A DNA stretch of 36,553 nt from Sunxiuqinia dokdonensis (lineage in GTDB: Bacteria; Bacteroidota; Bacteroidia; Bacteroidales; Prolixibacteraceae), in the NCBI RefSeq assembly GCF_001270965.1, contig NZ_LGIA01000060.1, positions 1-36,553 on the forward strand. Reading direction: 5' to 3'. Both the position numbers and the translations under genes were made by a program. The notes under the pieces were generated by a model. The model saw nothing but the letters and a program-made list of their open reading frames with translations. It was not told where the DNA came from and did not search any database. Each line of letters opens with the position of its first letter. Within the stretch, counting starts at the first letter, position 1. This document shows, in pieces, positions 24,444 to 34,200 of the stretch.

Positions 24444-24469
24444 CCCCGCTTCGCTAAGACGAGGCGGAG
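24444..24469. repeat. REP-like hairpin directly upstream of the RAYT gene
   Basis: CCCCGCTTCG (24444-24453), loop CTAAGA, and CGAGGCGGAG (24460-24469): eight Watson-Crick pairs, one G-T pair and one mismatch. It lies 25 nt before the transposase ATG. Confidence 0.5.
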
Positions 24470-24494
24470 TTTGAAATCAACACAAGAGCGCTTC

Positions 24495-25106
24495 ATGGAT
24501 AAATTTCAGAATAAATATCGCATACCATCCGCCCGCTTGCAAAATTGGGATTACAGTTCGAACGCCGCCTATTTTGTTACCATCTGCGCGTACAACCGTG
24601 AATGTTATTTCGGCCATGTTGCAGAGGAGAAAATGGTCTTGTCTGAAATCGGAAAATTTGTCGATTCCGAATGGTTGAAAACATTCGACATTCGCAAGGA
24701 TATGAATTTAACGATGGGCGAATATGTTGTGATGCCCAACCATTTTCACGCCATCATTATTATTGGTAAAAATGAATATAACCGTGGGGATGCGGTGCGT
24801 GGTGGTGGTGGTGGTGGAGACGCGATGCATCGTAGAGACGCGATGCATCGCGTCTCTACGAACGACAAACCCGCAAACAAATTCGGGCCACAATCGAAAA
24901 ATTTGGCATCGATTATTCGTGGTTTTAAATCGGCCGTTACCGTACATGCCCGGAAAATCCACGCGGATTTTGCCTGGCAATCCCGGTTCCACGACCACAT
25001 CATCCGTGATGATGAGTCGTTTGAACGGATTTTAAATTATATCCGCACCAATCCATCAAACTGGAAAGAGGATCGATTCACCCCAGACCACTCCGCAGTA
25101 GGTTGA
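24495..25106 (+). CDS. REP-associated tyrosine transposase (RAYT, IS200-like Y1 family)
   Basis: 203 aa from the ATG at 24495 (DKFQNKYRIPSARLQNWDYS); the frame continues upstream to a GTG at 24405, but that segment overlaps a REP-like hairpin and is not RAYT-like. The HUH motif is NHFHAI (His83, His85) and the likely nucleophile Tyr182 is in ILNYIRTNP; AYFVTICAYNRECYFG and MPNHFHAIIII are family hallmarks. RAYTs are host-maintained relatives of IS200/IS605 transposases that act on REP hairpins. Residues about 101-122 are an odd insert: a Gly run from a GGT repeat, then DAMHRRDAMHRVST encoded by a REP-like palindrome. REP-type hairpins lie on both sides of the gene. Confidence 0.88.
   Translation: MDKFQNKYRIPSARLQNWDYSSNAAYFVTICAYNRECYFGHVAEEKMVLSEIGKFVDSEWLKTFDIRKDMNLTMGEYVVMPNHFHAIIIIGKNEYNRGDAVRGGGGGGDAMHRRDAMHRVSTNDKPANKFGPQSKNLASIIRGFKSAVTVHARKIHADFAWQSRFHDHIIRDDESFERILNYIRTNPSNWKEDRFTPDHSAVG
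24830..24861. repeat. 32-nt perfect palindrome within the RAYT coding sequence
   Basis: The 32 nt are fully self-complementary around ATGCAT (core CGCGATGCATCGCG, arms containing TAGAGA/TCTCTA). A 16-nt half, GAGACGCGATGCATCG, is also present immediately upstream at 24817-24832, offset by 18 nt. All of it is in frame. A GGT simple repeat (about 24799-24817) precedes it. Confidence 0.85.
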
Positions 25107-25122
25107 TTCGTGTTGCAAATTA

Positions 25123-25179
25123 GGTGCGTCGATTTTTAATCGACGATTGTATGAATGCGCGATTAAAAATCGCGCCACC
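25123..25179. repeat. Inverted pair of REP hairpins (BIME-like) downstream of RAYT
   Basis: Hairpin 1: CGTCGATT-TTT-AATCGACG (25127-25145). Hairpin 2: GCGCGATT-AAA-AATCGCGC (25157-25175). The spacer is 11 nt, and the outer GGTG/CACC also pair, so the whole unit is a large imperfect palindrome, the arrangement of bacterial interspersed mosaic elements. Confidence 0.8.
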
Positions 25180-25228
25180 CGGAACAATCACGTTGGACCT
25201 TGACCGCCAACTGCCCCCTGGAATTTGG

Positions 25229-25244
25229 TCCGGCAGCTGCCGGA
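25229..25244. repeat. 16-nt perfect palindrome
   Basis: TCCGGCAGCTGCCGGA lies between the BIME-like unit and the helicase stop codon. The surrounding 25245-25357 is T-rich, low-complexity sequence (GGATTTTGGAATTTGAAATT) of the kind also seen in the tRNA spacers. It may be a further REP variant or a terminator-like stem. Confidence 0.55.
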
Positions 25245-25357
25245 TGGATTTTGTTTTTTTGGATTTTGGAATTTGAAATTTAGGTTTTAGAACCCCCGCT
25301 CCCCCACAATGGTTTGTTGTTGTACCCCCCGGGAACAGTTACGGCTGGATTAAAAGC

Positions 25358-28300
25358 CTAAGAGAACAACTCGCTGATATCGTCTTTATTCAACTTTTTC
25401 AGAATGCTTTCGTCGGTTTGGATGATGTCGCCGGCTATTTTCTTCTTTTTGTTTTGAAGGGTCAATATTTTTTCTTCCACGGTATTGGTACAAATCATCC
25501 GGTAGGCAAATACTTTTTTGTCCTGCCCAATCCGGTGACAGCGGTCAATGGCCTGGTTTTCAACCGCGGGATTCCACCACGGATCGACCAAATACACATA
25601 GTCGGCAGCCGTTAAATTGAGCCCCGTTCCTCCGGCCTTCAAACTGATTAGGAACACGCGCAGGTTTTCATTTTCCTGGAAATTATTGACCGACTGCTCG
25701 CGTTGTTTGCTGCTGCTTTGTCCGTCCAGGTATTCGTGTTCGATGTTCAGCTTGGCCAGTTCATCCTGAATCAAGCCCAGCATTTTTACAAACTGCGAAA
25801 AGACCAGAATTTTATGCTTGCCCGTTTTGTCGGTAATGTGCCGCACGAGTTCCTTTATTTTCACCGATTGGGTTTCCGTGACGTCATCCGAATTTAAAAG
25901 CACCGGCGAATCGCAAATCTGCCGCAAACGGGTTAAGGCTTCCAACACCATCATTTTCGATTTTCCAATGCCTTCGTCTTCTATTTTACTGAGCAAGCGG
26001 TTTCGGAATTCGTTGCGGTAGGCATCATACACGCGACGCTGTTCACTCTCCATTTCGCAGTACAAAATATTCTCGGTTCGATCGGGTAGTTCCGAGGCCA
26101 CATTTTCTTTGGTGCGGCGCAACACAAAGGGATTGATGATTTTATTCAGCTCGCCGGCCATCTGTTCATCGCCATCTTTATCAATGGGCGTTGAGTAGTT
26201 CTCTTTAAATTTTTGAACCCCACCAAAAAAGCCATGATTGACAAAACTCATCTGCGCAAACAAATCGAAGGTGCTGTTTTCGATGGGTGTTCCGGTCAGC
26301 GCTATTTTATTGCGGGCGTTGATCAGGCAAGCCGCTTTGTAACGGTGCGACGCCGGATTTTTAATGGCCTGCGATTCGTCGAGCACGGCGTAGTTAAACC
26401 GGAAATGCCTCAGAATTTGAATGTCGCGCACCAAAATTCCGTAGGTGGTAAACACCAGGTGATAGTTTTTAAAATCGTCGGTATTTTTTGCACGGTCGGT
26501 GCCATAATAGTAAAGCGCTTTCAGCTTTGGAGCAAATTTCCGCAATTCGTTCTCCCAGTTAAACAGCAAGGTTGTGGGGACAACCACCAGGTTTACGCCA
26601 TTGCTTTTGTTGGCCTGTTGCTGCAAAAATGCCAGCATCTGCAAGGTTTTTCCCAGTCCCATGTCGTCGGCCAAAATGCCGCCCCACTGCATGTCGTCCA
26701 GGAAATTCAGCCAGTTTAGTCCTTCCTTTTGGTAGTGCCGCAAGCTGGCTTTAATCTGTTTCGGAACTTCCGTTTCGTTGATGTTGGTGAAGTTTTTCAG
26801 GCGCTGTCGTTTTTCTGCAATTTCCTGCAAAACGCTGGCATCATCCAGCTTGTCAAACAGTTCGTCGACCACCGAAAAACGGAGCTTCGATATTTCCAGC
26901 TTGTCTTTTTTAATTTCGCCATGCCTGAAATATTTTTCAAGTTTATGAAGCCATTCCGAGGGTAACACGCCCACCGAGCCATCTTTTAACTGGATATAGC
27001 GTTGCTTATTGAGCACCGCTTTTCTAATATCATTCAGGGTCACGCGGTTATCGCCAAAGCTGACGGCCAGATCCACTTCAAACCAATCTTGCCCCGATGA
27101 AAGCGAAGTGCTGATCTTCCCTTTGTAGGGCGAATACCGGAAGTTTTTCAAATCCTTCAAGCCAAACACCTCAACATTGAGGGTTTGCAGCTGATCGAAA
27201 AAGCGATAAAACCACAGATCTTTCGTGAACTCGCTGTAATGCAGGTAAAACAGCTTCCTGCTCTTTTGGCTTTCAAAATCGGGGTGCAACTCAGCCAGCG
27301 AATCCAGAAAATCATTCTCAAGTTCGAAATTTCGACGGTATTCGGTAATGACATCGCCGTTTTTCACCAGCCTGTTTCCGGTGGTATGCAGTGCCGCCGA
27401 AACATCGTTGTCGTATTCAACCCGGGGTGTAAAAACCACATGCTCATTTTGTTCCGAAAGAAACAGCTGCTTTTTATTGAAATCTAACTCGACGATTTCA
27501 TTAATGAATGTCCCGGGCAAGTACCGCACTTCAAAATTTTCGGAAATGGGCTCCACCACGTTTTTAAAAAATTCATCCTTGTGTGTGGCCACCATTTTTA
27601 CTTTTTCAGGAAAGCCAGCTATGATTTCCGCTGCCTTTTCACTTTTCACAAAATGGTAGGTGTTTCCAATGAGATAAAAAAAATGGTCAGTCGGATCCGA
27701 CTTCTCCGTTGTTCGTTCCCGTAAGTCGGCACCGATTTTTATTTTCAGGTCGAGGTATAAAAACTCCTGGTCTTTCGAGACTTCAAACACCGCATCGGCT
27801 GGCTCGGACGACAAATGAATGGCCAGCAAATCCTTTTTTCTGATATGATGGGTGTAATCTGCTATCCCATACACAAACTTTTCTTTTTGCAAGCAATCGA
27901 AAGCTCTCTTCATCCGGTTAAAATCATCACCTTCATCATTGTCCAGTTCATCAATCAACCGCAAAAGCTTCTTGGCATTTTCGCTTTTATCGATGATAAA
28001 TTCGGCTTCCATTTCTTCGGCGTAGGGTTTAATGTGCGTGGCAAGCTCCAGGGGGTTGTTCTTGCGGGTTTTGCCTACAATGGGAACAATCTGATACCGC
28101 TCATTTTTCTCATCGTAAGCATCTTCGTAAAAATTCCGGTAGGCCACACTGAATGAAATTCCTTTCTTCAACACAAAGCCCAGTTCGCGCTGTTCCCTTT
28201 TTTTCGAAAGCTCACCGATGAATGATTCTTCATTGTTTAGCATTTTCAGCAAGCTGGAAATATAGGTATTGGTGGTAGCGGCTACCGGAACCAAGCCCTC

Positions 28301-29128
28301 TCCCTTCATTGACGGATAGCACATCAAGCCTTGTTTTTCGGAAAAGGAATACGAGAAGTATTCGTTAAAATCGGCACTTTCAGGCAGACCATAAGTTTTC
28401 ATCCAGTCGCTTTGACTGGCCAGGATCCTGCCGCTAAAAACCTCGGCCAATAAATTTGGCATGGGCGAATTGGCGATCATGCTCAGGCACTGCGCTTCAG
28501 ACGTCGACAATTTGAATGACTTTGGTGCCTGGGGCGATGTCACATACACTTTCCCATCTTCCATAAAGAACCGGACGTTGGCATCGGCATTTCCGGTCAA
28601 AAAAGTGATGGCTTCATTCGAAATCTTAACCGTATTGTAAAACACGTAATTGACCAGATACTCAAGCTGCGACAAAACACCGGGCGTTGTATTTCTCCTA
28701 ATAAAATCGAAATCAATGTTCTGATAATCCGGAATTTCATATCCCAAATGCTTTGCATTTCTACCACTTAACGGTTTTTCCTTCAGGGTGGACATCAGCT
28801 GTTTTTGGTATTGCAATGCATGCTGCTCACCCAGATTATCTGACACAAAAAGCAAAGCCGCCACGGCGTGTTTGCACAAGCTTCCCCATTCGAAAAGGCA
28901 GGTGCAACCGGTTTGTATATTCTGATGGTCCACCCCTTTTACCTGAACCTGGTAATTCTGGGAGCCGTGAACAGTGAACTTCCAGCTATCGGTTTTCTCA
29001 GAATAGTCATCAAAAAACACCTTGTCGCTTTTGTACAACTCTTGCCCCCGGCCTTGCACTGCCGCTGAAGCGTAAAAGTTAATGTGTCTTTTGATGTGCT
29101 CTTTTAAGTAGTAATGATCGGCTCCCAT
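25358..29128 (-). CDS. SNF2-family DEAD/DEAH-box helicase with SWIM zinc finger
   Basis: 1256 aa from the ATG at 29128 (GADHYYLKEHIKRHINFY); the frame extends to a TTG at 29200 but lacks homologous character there and overlaps the promoter. The SWIM finger CTCLFEWGSLCKH has ligands Cys75, Cys77, Cys85 and His87. A long middle region of unknown fold follows. The C-terminal 450 residues are a SNF2 motor: ILADDMGLGKTLQMLAFLQQ (Walker A), LDESQAIKN (DESQ in place of DEAH), ALTGTPIENS, then the second RecA lobe with VFSQFVKML, LKAGGTGLNLTAADYV and DRCHRIGQ. It is a DNA-dependent ATPase, probably for chromatin/DNA remodelling or transcription recycling. It is transcribed from its own promoter and separated from SusD by a terminator. 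Confidence 0.93.
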   Translation of the reverse strand: MGADHYYLKEHIKRHINFYASAAVQGRGQELYKSDKVFFDDYSEKTDSWKFTVHGSQNYQVQVKGVDHQNIQTGCTCLFEWGSLCKHAVAALLFVSDNLGEQHALQYQKQLMSTLKEKPLSGRNAKHLGYEIPDYQNIDFDFIRRNTTPGVLSQLEYLVNYVFYNTVKISNEAITFLTGNADANVRFFMEDGKVYVTSPQAPKSFKLSTSEAQCLSMIANSPMPNLLAEVFSGRILASQSDWMKTYGLPESADFNEYFSYSFSEKQGLMCYPSMKGEGLVPVAATTNTYISSLLKMLNNEESFIGELSKKREQRELGFVLKKGISFSVAYRNFYEDAYDEKNERYQIVPIVGKTRKNNPLELATHIKPYAEEMEAEFIIDKSENAKKLLRLIDELDNDEGDDFNRMKRAFDCLQKEKFVYGIADYTHHIRKKDLLAIHLSSEPADAVFEVSKDQEFLYLDLKIKIGADLRERTTEKSDPTDHFFYLIGNTYHFVKSEKAAEIIAGFPEKVKMVATHKDEFFKNVVEPISENFEVRYLPGTFINEIVELDFNKKQLFLSEQNEHVVFTPRVEYDNDVSAALHTTGNRLVKNGDVITEYRRNFELENDFLDSLAELHPDFESQKSRKLFYLHYSEFTKDLWFYRFFDQLQTLNVEVFGLKDLKNFRYSPYKGKISTSLSSGQDWFEVDLAVSFGDNRVTLNDIRKAVLNKQRYIQLKDGSVGVLPSEWLHKLEKYFRHGEIKKDKLEISKLRFSVVDELFDKLDDASVLQEIAEKRQRLKNFTNINETEVPKQIKASLRHYQKEGLNWLNFLDDMQWGGILADDMGLGKTLQMLAFLQQQANKSNGVNLVVVPTTLLFNWENELRKFAPKLKALYYYGTDRAKNTDDFKNYHLVFTTYGILVRDIQILRHFRFNYAVLDESQAIKNPASHRYKAACLINARNKIALTGTPIENSTFDLFAQMSFVNHGFFGGVQKFKENYSTPIDKDGDEQMAGELNKIINPFVLRRTKENVASELPDRTENILYCEMESEQRRVYDAYRNEFRNRLLSKIEDEGIGKSKMMVLEALTRLRQICDSPVLLNSDDVTETQSVKIKELVRHITDKTGKHKILVFSQFVKMLGLIQDELAKLNIEHEYLDGQSSSKQREQSVNNFQENENLRVFLISLKAGGTGLNLTAADYVYLVDPWWNPAVENQAIDRCHRIGQDKKVFAYRMICTNTVEEKILTLQNKKKKIAGDIIQTDESILKKLNKDDISELFS

Positions 29129-29188
29129 ATTGTTGATGGTTGAAAATGAAAAATGCAGCTTCAATATTACGGTTTTCACGCAACCATT

Positions 29189-29219
29189 CAAAGCTAACAA
29201 ATGGGGTTTTATCAGTCAA
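29189..29219 (-). promoter_or_regulatory. Promoter of the helicase gene
   Basis: On the minus strand TTG (29217-29219) is followed after 20 nt by TAGCTTTG (29189-29196), matching the Bacteroidota -33/-7 pair with correct spacing. The start would be near 29184, giving a leader of roughly 55 nt. Confidence 0.6.
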
Positions 29220-29360
29220 TTGTTAACCAATTTAAATCTACTTTGACCACTGGCGACTGCTTTTTTAAGAAAAAAGGGGATATAGACAATGGGCAACAGT
29301 AGGAAATAAAGGCACTGCTGCGCTTCTAATTCGATTTAAACCGACAACAGACTCCAGCGC

Positions 29361-29403
29361 AAAAAAAAACTTACCATTACAAATTTAGCTTTGTAATGGT
29401 AAG
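29361..29403 (-). terminator. Rho-independent terminator of the sigma-FecR-SusCD operon
   Basis: A perfect 14-bp stem, CTTACCATTACAAA (29370-29383) / TTTGTAATGGTAAG (29390-29403), with a 6-nt loop. On the minus strand it is followed by nine T (the A run 29361-29369). It lies 58 nt past the SusD stop. The remaining 29129-29360 region holds the helicase promoter and nothing else I can recognise. Confidence 0.92.
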
Positions 29404-29461
29404 TCAATGATTGAGCGTCCAATCCCGTCACACGGAAAATCGGACTTTGCATTTCTAAAAA

Positions 29462-31207
29462 CTAGTTAGACCAACCGCGGTACAAACCTTCGCCCGACTG
29501 ACTGTATCCGGCATTTTGCTCCAGCAGTCCTTCTGACAAGTCGATTTGACTTTGTGGTATGGGGAAAAATCCCATGGTCGCGTCGTAACGTGCGCTGTAT
29601 CCGTCCGGGTGCAGTGCGTCGTGGACATCTTCGACTCCAAAGTTATAAACAGCAACACCGACCTGTGATTCGAGCGCTTGTTTTGCAAAAGCAGCTCCCC
29701 AACGTCGCATGTCGTTCCATCTCAGTCCTTCGAAAGCCAGCTCATAACGTCGTTCTTTCTGAATGTTTTCGAGCGAATAGCTGACAGGATCCAGTTCGGC
29801 ACGTGCCCGAACTTCATTCATATAGCTGGCATCTTCTTTCAGTTCAGACAACATCAACAGTACGTCGGCAAAACGGATAAAGACTAAATCATCGGTATGA
29901 CTCAGCTGGTTGTTGTCGCTGGTTCCATGCATGAGCACGCCGTAGTCGTTCTTTAGGCTCCCATCGGTGTCTCTGGCCGTAACGCCATTGTATTTTTTAC
30001 CCCAATAGTTACTTTCAAGAACAAAGTCCCAGGCACCTCTTTGGTAACCGAGCGGAATGACTTCTTCTTCAATATCCATCACCGAAGCCCAAAGGCGAAC
30101 GTCGTTCGGCTCATCTTCCTGCCATTGTTCCACCAACGAGGTTGGAATCGAATTTCCTTGTCCCCAACCACCCGCAAAGGGGTAGGTGTTTTCCAGATTC
30201 TGAAGCCCACGCAAAGCATAGAACAACTGGTAGGTGTTTGAATAACCCCGTCGGATATCCCAATTGGCAAAATTGGAAAACTGAAGAACGAATACCGATT
30301 CGGGATTTCTGGCGCCATCGTCGCTGGCAAACTTCAGTGTCTTGCCCGTTTCGGTCATATAATCCTGGATATATTGGTAATCTCCGATAGTTAATCGGTT
30401 GGTATAAGGCCACAGTTCGTGAAAATCGTCAACCAACTCATGACCGCTGTTTGCATAACAATCTTCCAGCCAGGTAATCACATCCTGTTTTGAAACAGAA
30501 CCACCGTCAGGTAATGCAATGGCACTTTGCTGATAGAAGCCGGTGTAATAAAGGAATATTCTTGCCATTAAGGCTTGTGCAGCCCATTTGGTAATTCGTC
30601 CTTGTTGTGTTTCGGTGTAAGGCACGTCGGGCAATAAGCCGATGGCATTTTTCAGGTCTAATGCGATTTGTCCATAAATCTCATCGGCTGTTGCAGCCGG
30701 CAAATTCACATTCTCAGTCGTAATTTTCAACGGAACTTCATTGAAAACGGTATTGAGCTGGTAATAATACCAGGCCCTCAAAAACATGGCTTCTCCGGTA
30801 AATTGATCCTTCTTTTCAGGACTAACCACCTCATCTGCAAGCAAGGGCATATTTTCGATGGCAAAGTTGGCCCGGTGTACGCCTTGGTATAACACGCTCC
30901 AGGAATGCAGCAGCATTTCATTGTCCGAAAACTGAAAAGTTTCGTAGGACTGCGCCTGAATGTCGTTCATTCCGCCGCCGCCAAGCTTATCGTCGCTGGC
31001 CACTTCCCAAATGAAAAACGGGCTTCGGTCAACTTGGTGCTGGAGGTTATTCATGATCGTGTAGATTCCAGCCATCATCTGTTCAGCATCCGCTGCTGTT
31101 TGTGGAAAGTTGGATGAGGTTTTATCGGTCAGCGGTTGGGTTTCAAGGAAGTCTTCGCATCCCCAAAGCAACAAACCGGCAAATAAATAATATATCAATT
31201 TCTTCAT
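29462..31207 (-). CDS. SusD/RagB-family nutrient-binding outer-membrane lipoprotein
   Basis: A 581-aa protein with lipobox LLLWGC (Cys17). SusD features: CEDFLETQPLTDKTSSNFPQ after the signal, TPR-type helices such as FLRAWYYYQLNTVFNEVPL, and the C-terminal LAFEGLRWNDMRRWG of the SusD/RagB family with the final YPIP-like FFPIPQSQIDLSEG. It caps the SusC channel at the cell surface and binds the oligosaccharide. Length and order (20 nt after SusC) are normal. The glycan is not determinable by sequence reading. Confidence 0.95.
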   Translation of the reverse strand: MKKLIYYLFAGLLLWGCEDFLETQPLTDKTSSNFPQTAADAEQMMAGIYTIMNNLQHQVDRSPFFIWEVASDDKLGGGGMNDIQAQSYETFQFSDNEMLLHSWSVLYQGVHRANFAIENMPLLADEVVSPEKKDQFTGEAMFLRAWYYYQLNTVFNEVPLKITTENVNLPAATADEIYGQIALDLKNAIGLLPDVPYTETQQGRITKWAAQALMARIFLYYTGFYQQSAIALPDGGSVSKQDVITWLEDCYANSGHELVDDFHELWPYTNRLTIGDYQYIQDYMTETGKTLKFASDDGARNPESVFVLQFSNFANWDIRRGYSNTYQLFYALRGLQNLENTYPFAGGWGQGNSIPTSLVEQWQEDEPNDVRLWASVMDIEEEVIPLGYQRGAWDFVLESNYWGKKYNGVTARDTDGSLKNDYGVLMHGTSDNNQLSHTDDLVFIRFADVLLMLSELKEDASYMNEVRARAELDPVSYSLENIQKERRYELAFEGLRWNDMRRWGAAFAKQALESQVGVAVYNFGVEDVHDALHPDGYSARYDATMGFFPIPQSQIDLSEGLLEQNAGYSQSGEGLYRGWSN

Positions 31208-31227
31208 AATAATTCAGATTAATGGTT

Positions 31228-34200
31228 TTAAAATTTCAGGTTAACACCGATCAGGTAAGTCCGTGGCGAAGGATAAAATCCTAAATCAATGCCTGAGACA
31301 AATGGCTGTTCATCGCCGTATCCCACTTCAGGATCCATTCCCGAATAGTCTGTGAAAGTAAGCAAATTACGACCAGTCAGATACAACCGGGCCTCCCCAA
31401 AAGGCAATCTTGGCATCAAGTTTTTAAAATCATAACCTACCGTGAGATTCTGAATCTTGACAAAATCACCATCTTCGATATAAATCTGTGAAATGTTAAT
31501 TCTATTCGTCGTATTACCAGCCGACATACGCGGTAACTTATTCGAAGTTCCTTCGCCATGCCAGCGATTTAAAATATGATCGGTATAGTTTTGGAATTCG
31601 TTGTCGGCAAATGAACGGTACGACTTTAAGATTTGATGGCCAAATGCGCCTTTGCCGGTCACTGCAAAACTGAAGCCTTTATACTCAAAATTGAGGCCAA
31701 AGCCAATTCTAAAATCAGGGTGTGGATTACCCATCATGGTTTTATCATCTGGCGTTACCGCTCCATCGCGATTCGTATCAACAAAGATCACATCACCCGG
31801 CTCCGGATCTGCTTGCAAGAAACCTTCTGTCCAGTTGTCAATTTGCTGTTGGTTCTGGAATACTCCGGCTGTTTCGTAGCCATAGAAATATCCGATCGGG
31901 AATCCGGTTTCTACGCGCCATACTGGATCGGTTCCTTGAGAAATGATACTTCCATTACTTTGAATAAAACCGGCAGCATTACCCAAGCGGGTCACTTCAT
32001 TGTCATTTTTGGAGATGTTAAAGTGTGCGCCGTAATTGAAGTCTCTGATACGATCGTTCCACCGAAGTGCCAGTTCAACACCTTTGTTTTCAACATCACC
32101 TCCATTATAGAAAGGAGCTTGCGCACCGAAAATCGCGGGCAAAGGCTGACGAACCAACCAATCTTTGGTTGTTTTCTTATAATAGTCCAAAATAACCTGG
32201 AACCGGGAGTCCAGGAAATAGGCATCCACCCCGATATTCAATTGTTCTGACGTTTCCCATGCCACATCAGGATTTGGCAAAATGGAAGGGAAACCACCAA
32301 GTTGCATTTCGCTTCTGTTATCTCCAAAACGGTAATTGTTTTCAACATTAAACCCAACAAGGGCTAAGTATTGGAATGGTGCAATGGTTGAATTTCCATT
32401 TTGTCCCCAGCTCATGCGTAGCTTCAGAAAATCAATCACGTCGCTACCCATCAGAAAATCTTCTTCGCTCATCAACCAACCAGCGGCAACGGATGGAAAA
32501 TATCCCCAGCGGTTGCCTTTGGCGAAATTGGAAGAACCATCTGCCCTCATCACTAAGGTCAACAAATACTTTTCTTTGTAGTCATAGTTCACCCTACCGA
32601 AGAAAGAGGCAAGCTGTCCCCAGTCAAGTGGGCCTCCCGAAATATTGGTCACACCGGTTGTCAGGCCATCGGTATTGTCAAGGTAAGCATGTTCGAAACC
32701 GATAAATGTCGGATAGGCATTGGTCACATCCATATTCGTTCCCAAACCCCATTTTTCAATCGACTGACCCACAAGCATATCCAAGCCATGATCGCCGGTA
32801 TTAAACTTGTAGTTCAGGGTATTCTCAAATGTCCAGCTGTGGCCGGTACCCCCTGATTGCTGAATACGCCCGGGGCTCAGGGAAACATCACCCGCAAGTT
32901 CATAGGCTGGCTGGTATTGACGATAGCTGTTTCCATTAAACCGGTATCCATAATTACTTCTGAAAAACAAGCCTTTAATGGGTTGAACCTGGAGATAAGC
33001 ACTACTGTTGATATTGTAGTTTCTACCGTCATTCATCCCCCGGTTTAGGTGCATTTGCGCCAAAGGGTTGTAAATCCGTGAAGATAGGTCTGCCAATCCT
33101 GAATCATCCAAATCATCATAAGCATAGTATTCTCCTGCATCGTTGTATACAGGCACCAGTGGGTTTCCTCCCAACATGTTGCGTACATCATTGTAGTACA
33201 TTCCTCCAATAGCAATTCCGCCTTTTTTACTGTAGCTGTAGTTGAAGGTTTGTCCAACTTTTATGACTTCCATGCCATTTTTCTCATAGAGTACGTGGTC
33301 GCTATTCAACCTGAGGGTGTAGCGTTCATACTTGGGTTCCACAGGTTTACCAAAAACGCCTTCTTGTGATGAATAGGAAAAGCCCATGGAGAAAACAGAC
33401 TGGTTTGAACCACCACTGATATTGATGGCGTGATTCTGAATGGGCGCATTTTCATTGTATGCTTCTTCCATCCAGTTGGTTCCATTCCATTCGCCACTTT
33501 GAATTTTCTGGTATAAAGCAGGAATAGCGCTGGCAAAGTCAACGGCGCTTCTTCCGGAAACAACCCGCTCTTCATTGTACATGTCCATAAATTGCTGGGC
33601 ATTGAGCGGTTTTGCTAAGTTCTCAATCTGCTGAACACCATAGTATCCGTCATAGGTCACCTGCAGTTGCCCAACATGTCCTTGCTTGGTGGTCACCAAA
33701 ACAACGCCGTTGGCCGCCCGCGATCCATAGATTGCAGCCGAAGCAGCATCTTTCAGAATGTCGATTGACTCAATATCCGCCGGGCTAATGTTGTTGATAT
33801 CGCCTCCGGCAACACCGTCAATCACATACAGCGGCTGCGAGTTGCCAATTGTTCCAAGTCCGCGAATATTCACCTTGAATCCTTCGCCGGGCATACCTGA
33901 GTTCTGAATGATATTCACACCCGGAGACTGACTCTGGATGGCTTCGAGCGCCTCACTGGTACTTTGCTGAACCAAATCTTCCGAACCCACATTGATGTTG
34001 GCTCCTGTGGTCAACTTCTTTTTCTGCGTACCGTAACCAATGGCCACGACTTCCTCAATACCAATGGCATCTTCCAGCATCACGACATTGATTGTCGATT
34101 GATTTCCAACGCCAATCTCCTGGCTGCGCATGCCCACAAACGAAAACACCAAGGTGCCGTCGGCAGGAACATTTTCGATGGTGTAACTCCCATCAAGGCT

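Noticed and set aside
24405-24494. Upstream GTG extension of the RAYT protein
   Set aside because: The extra 30 residues are not RAYT-like and are encoded by the REP-like hairpin region; the ATG at 24495 begins the family's usual N-terminus.
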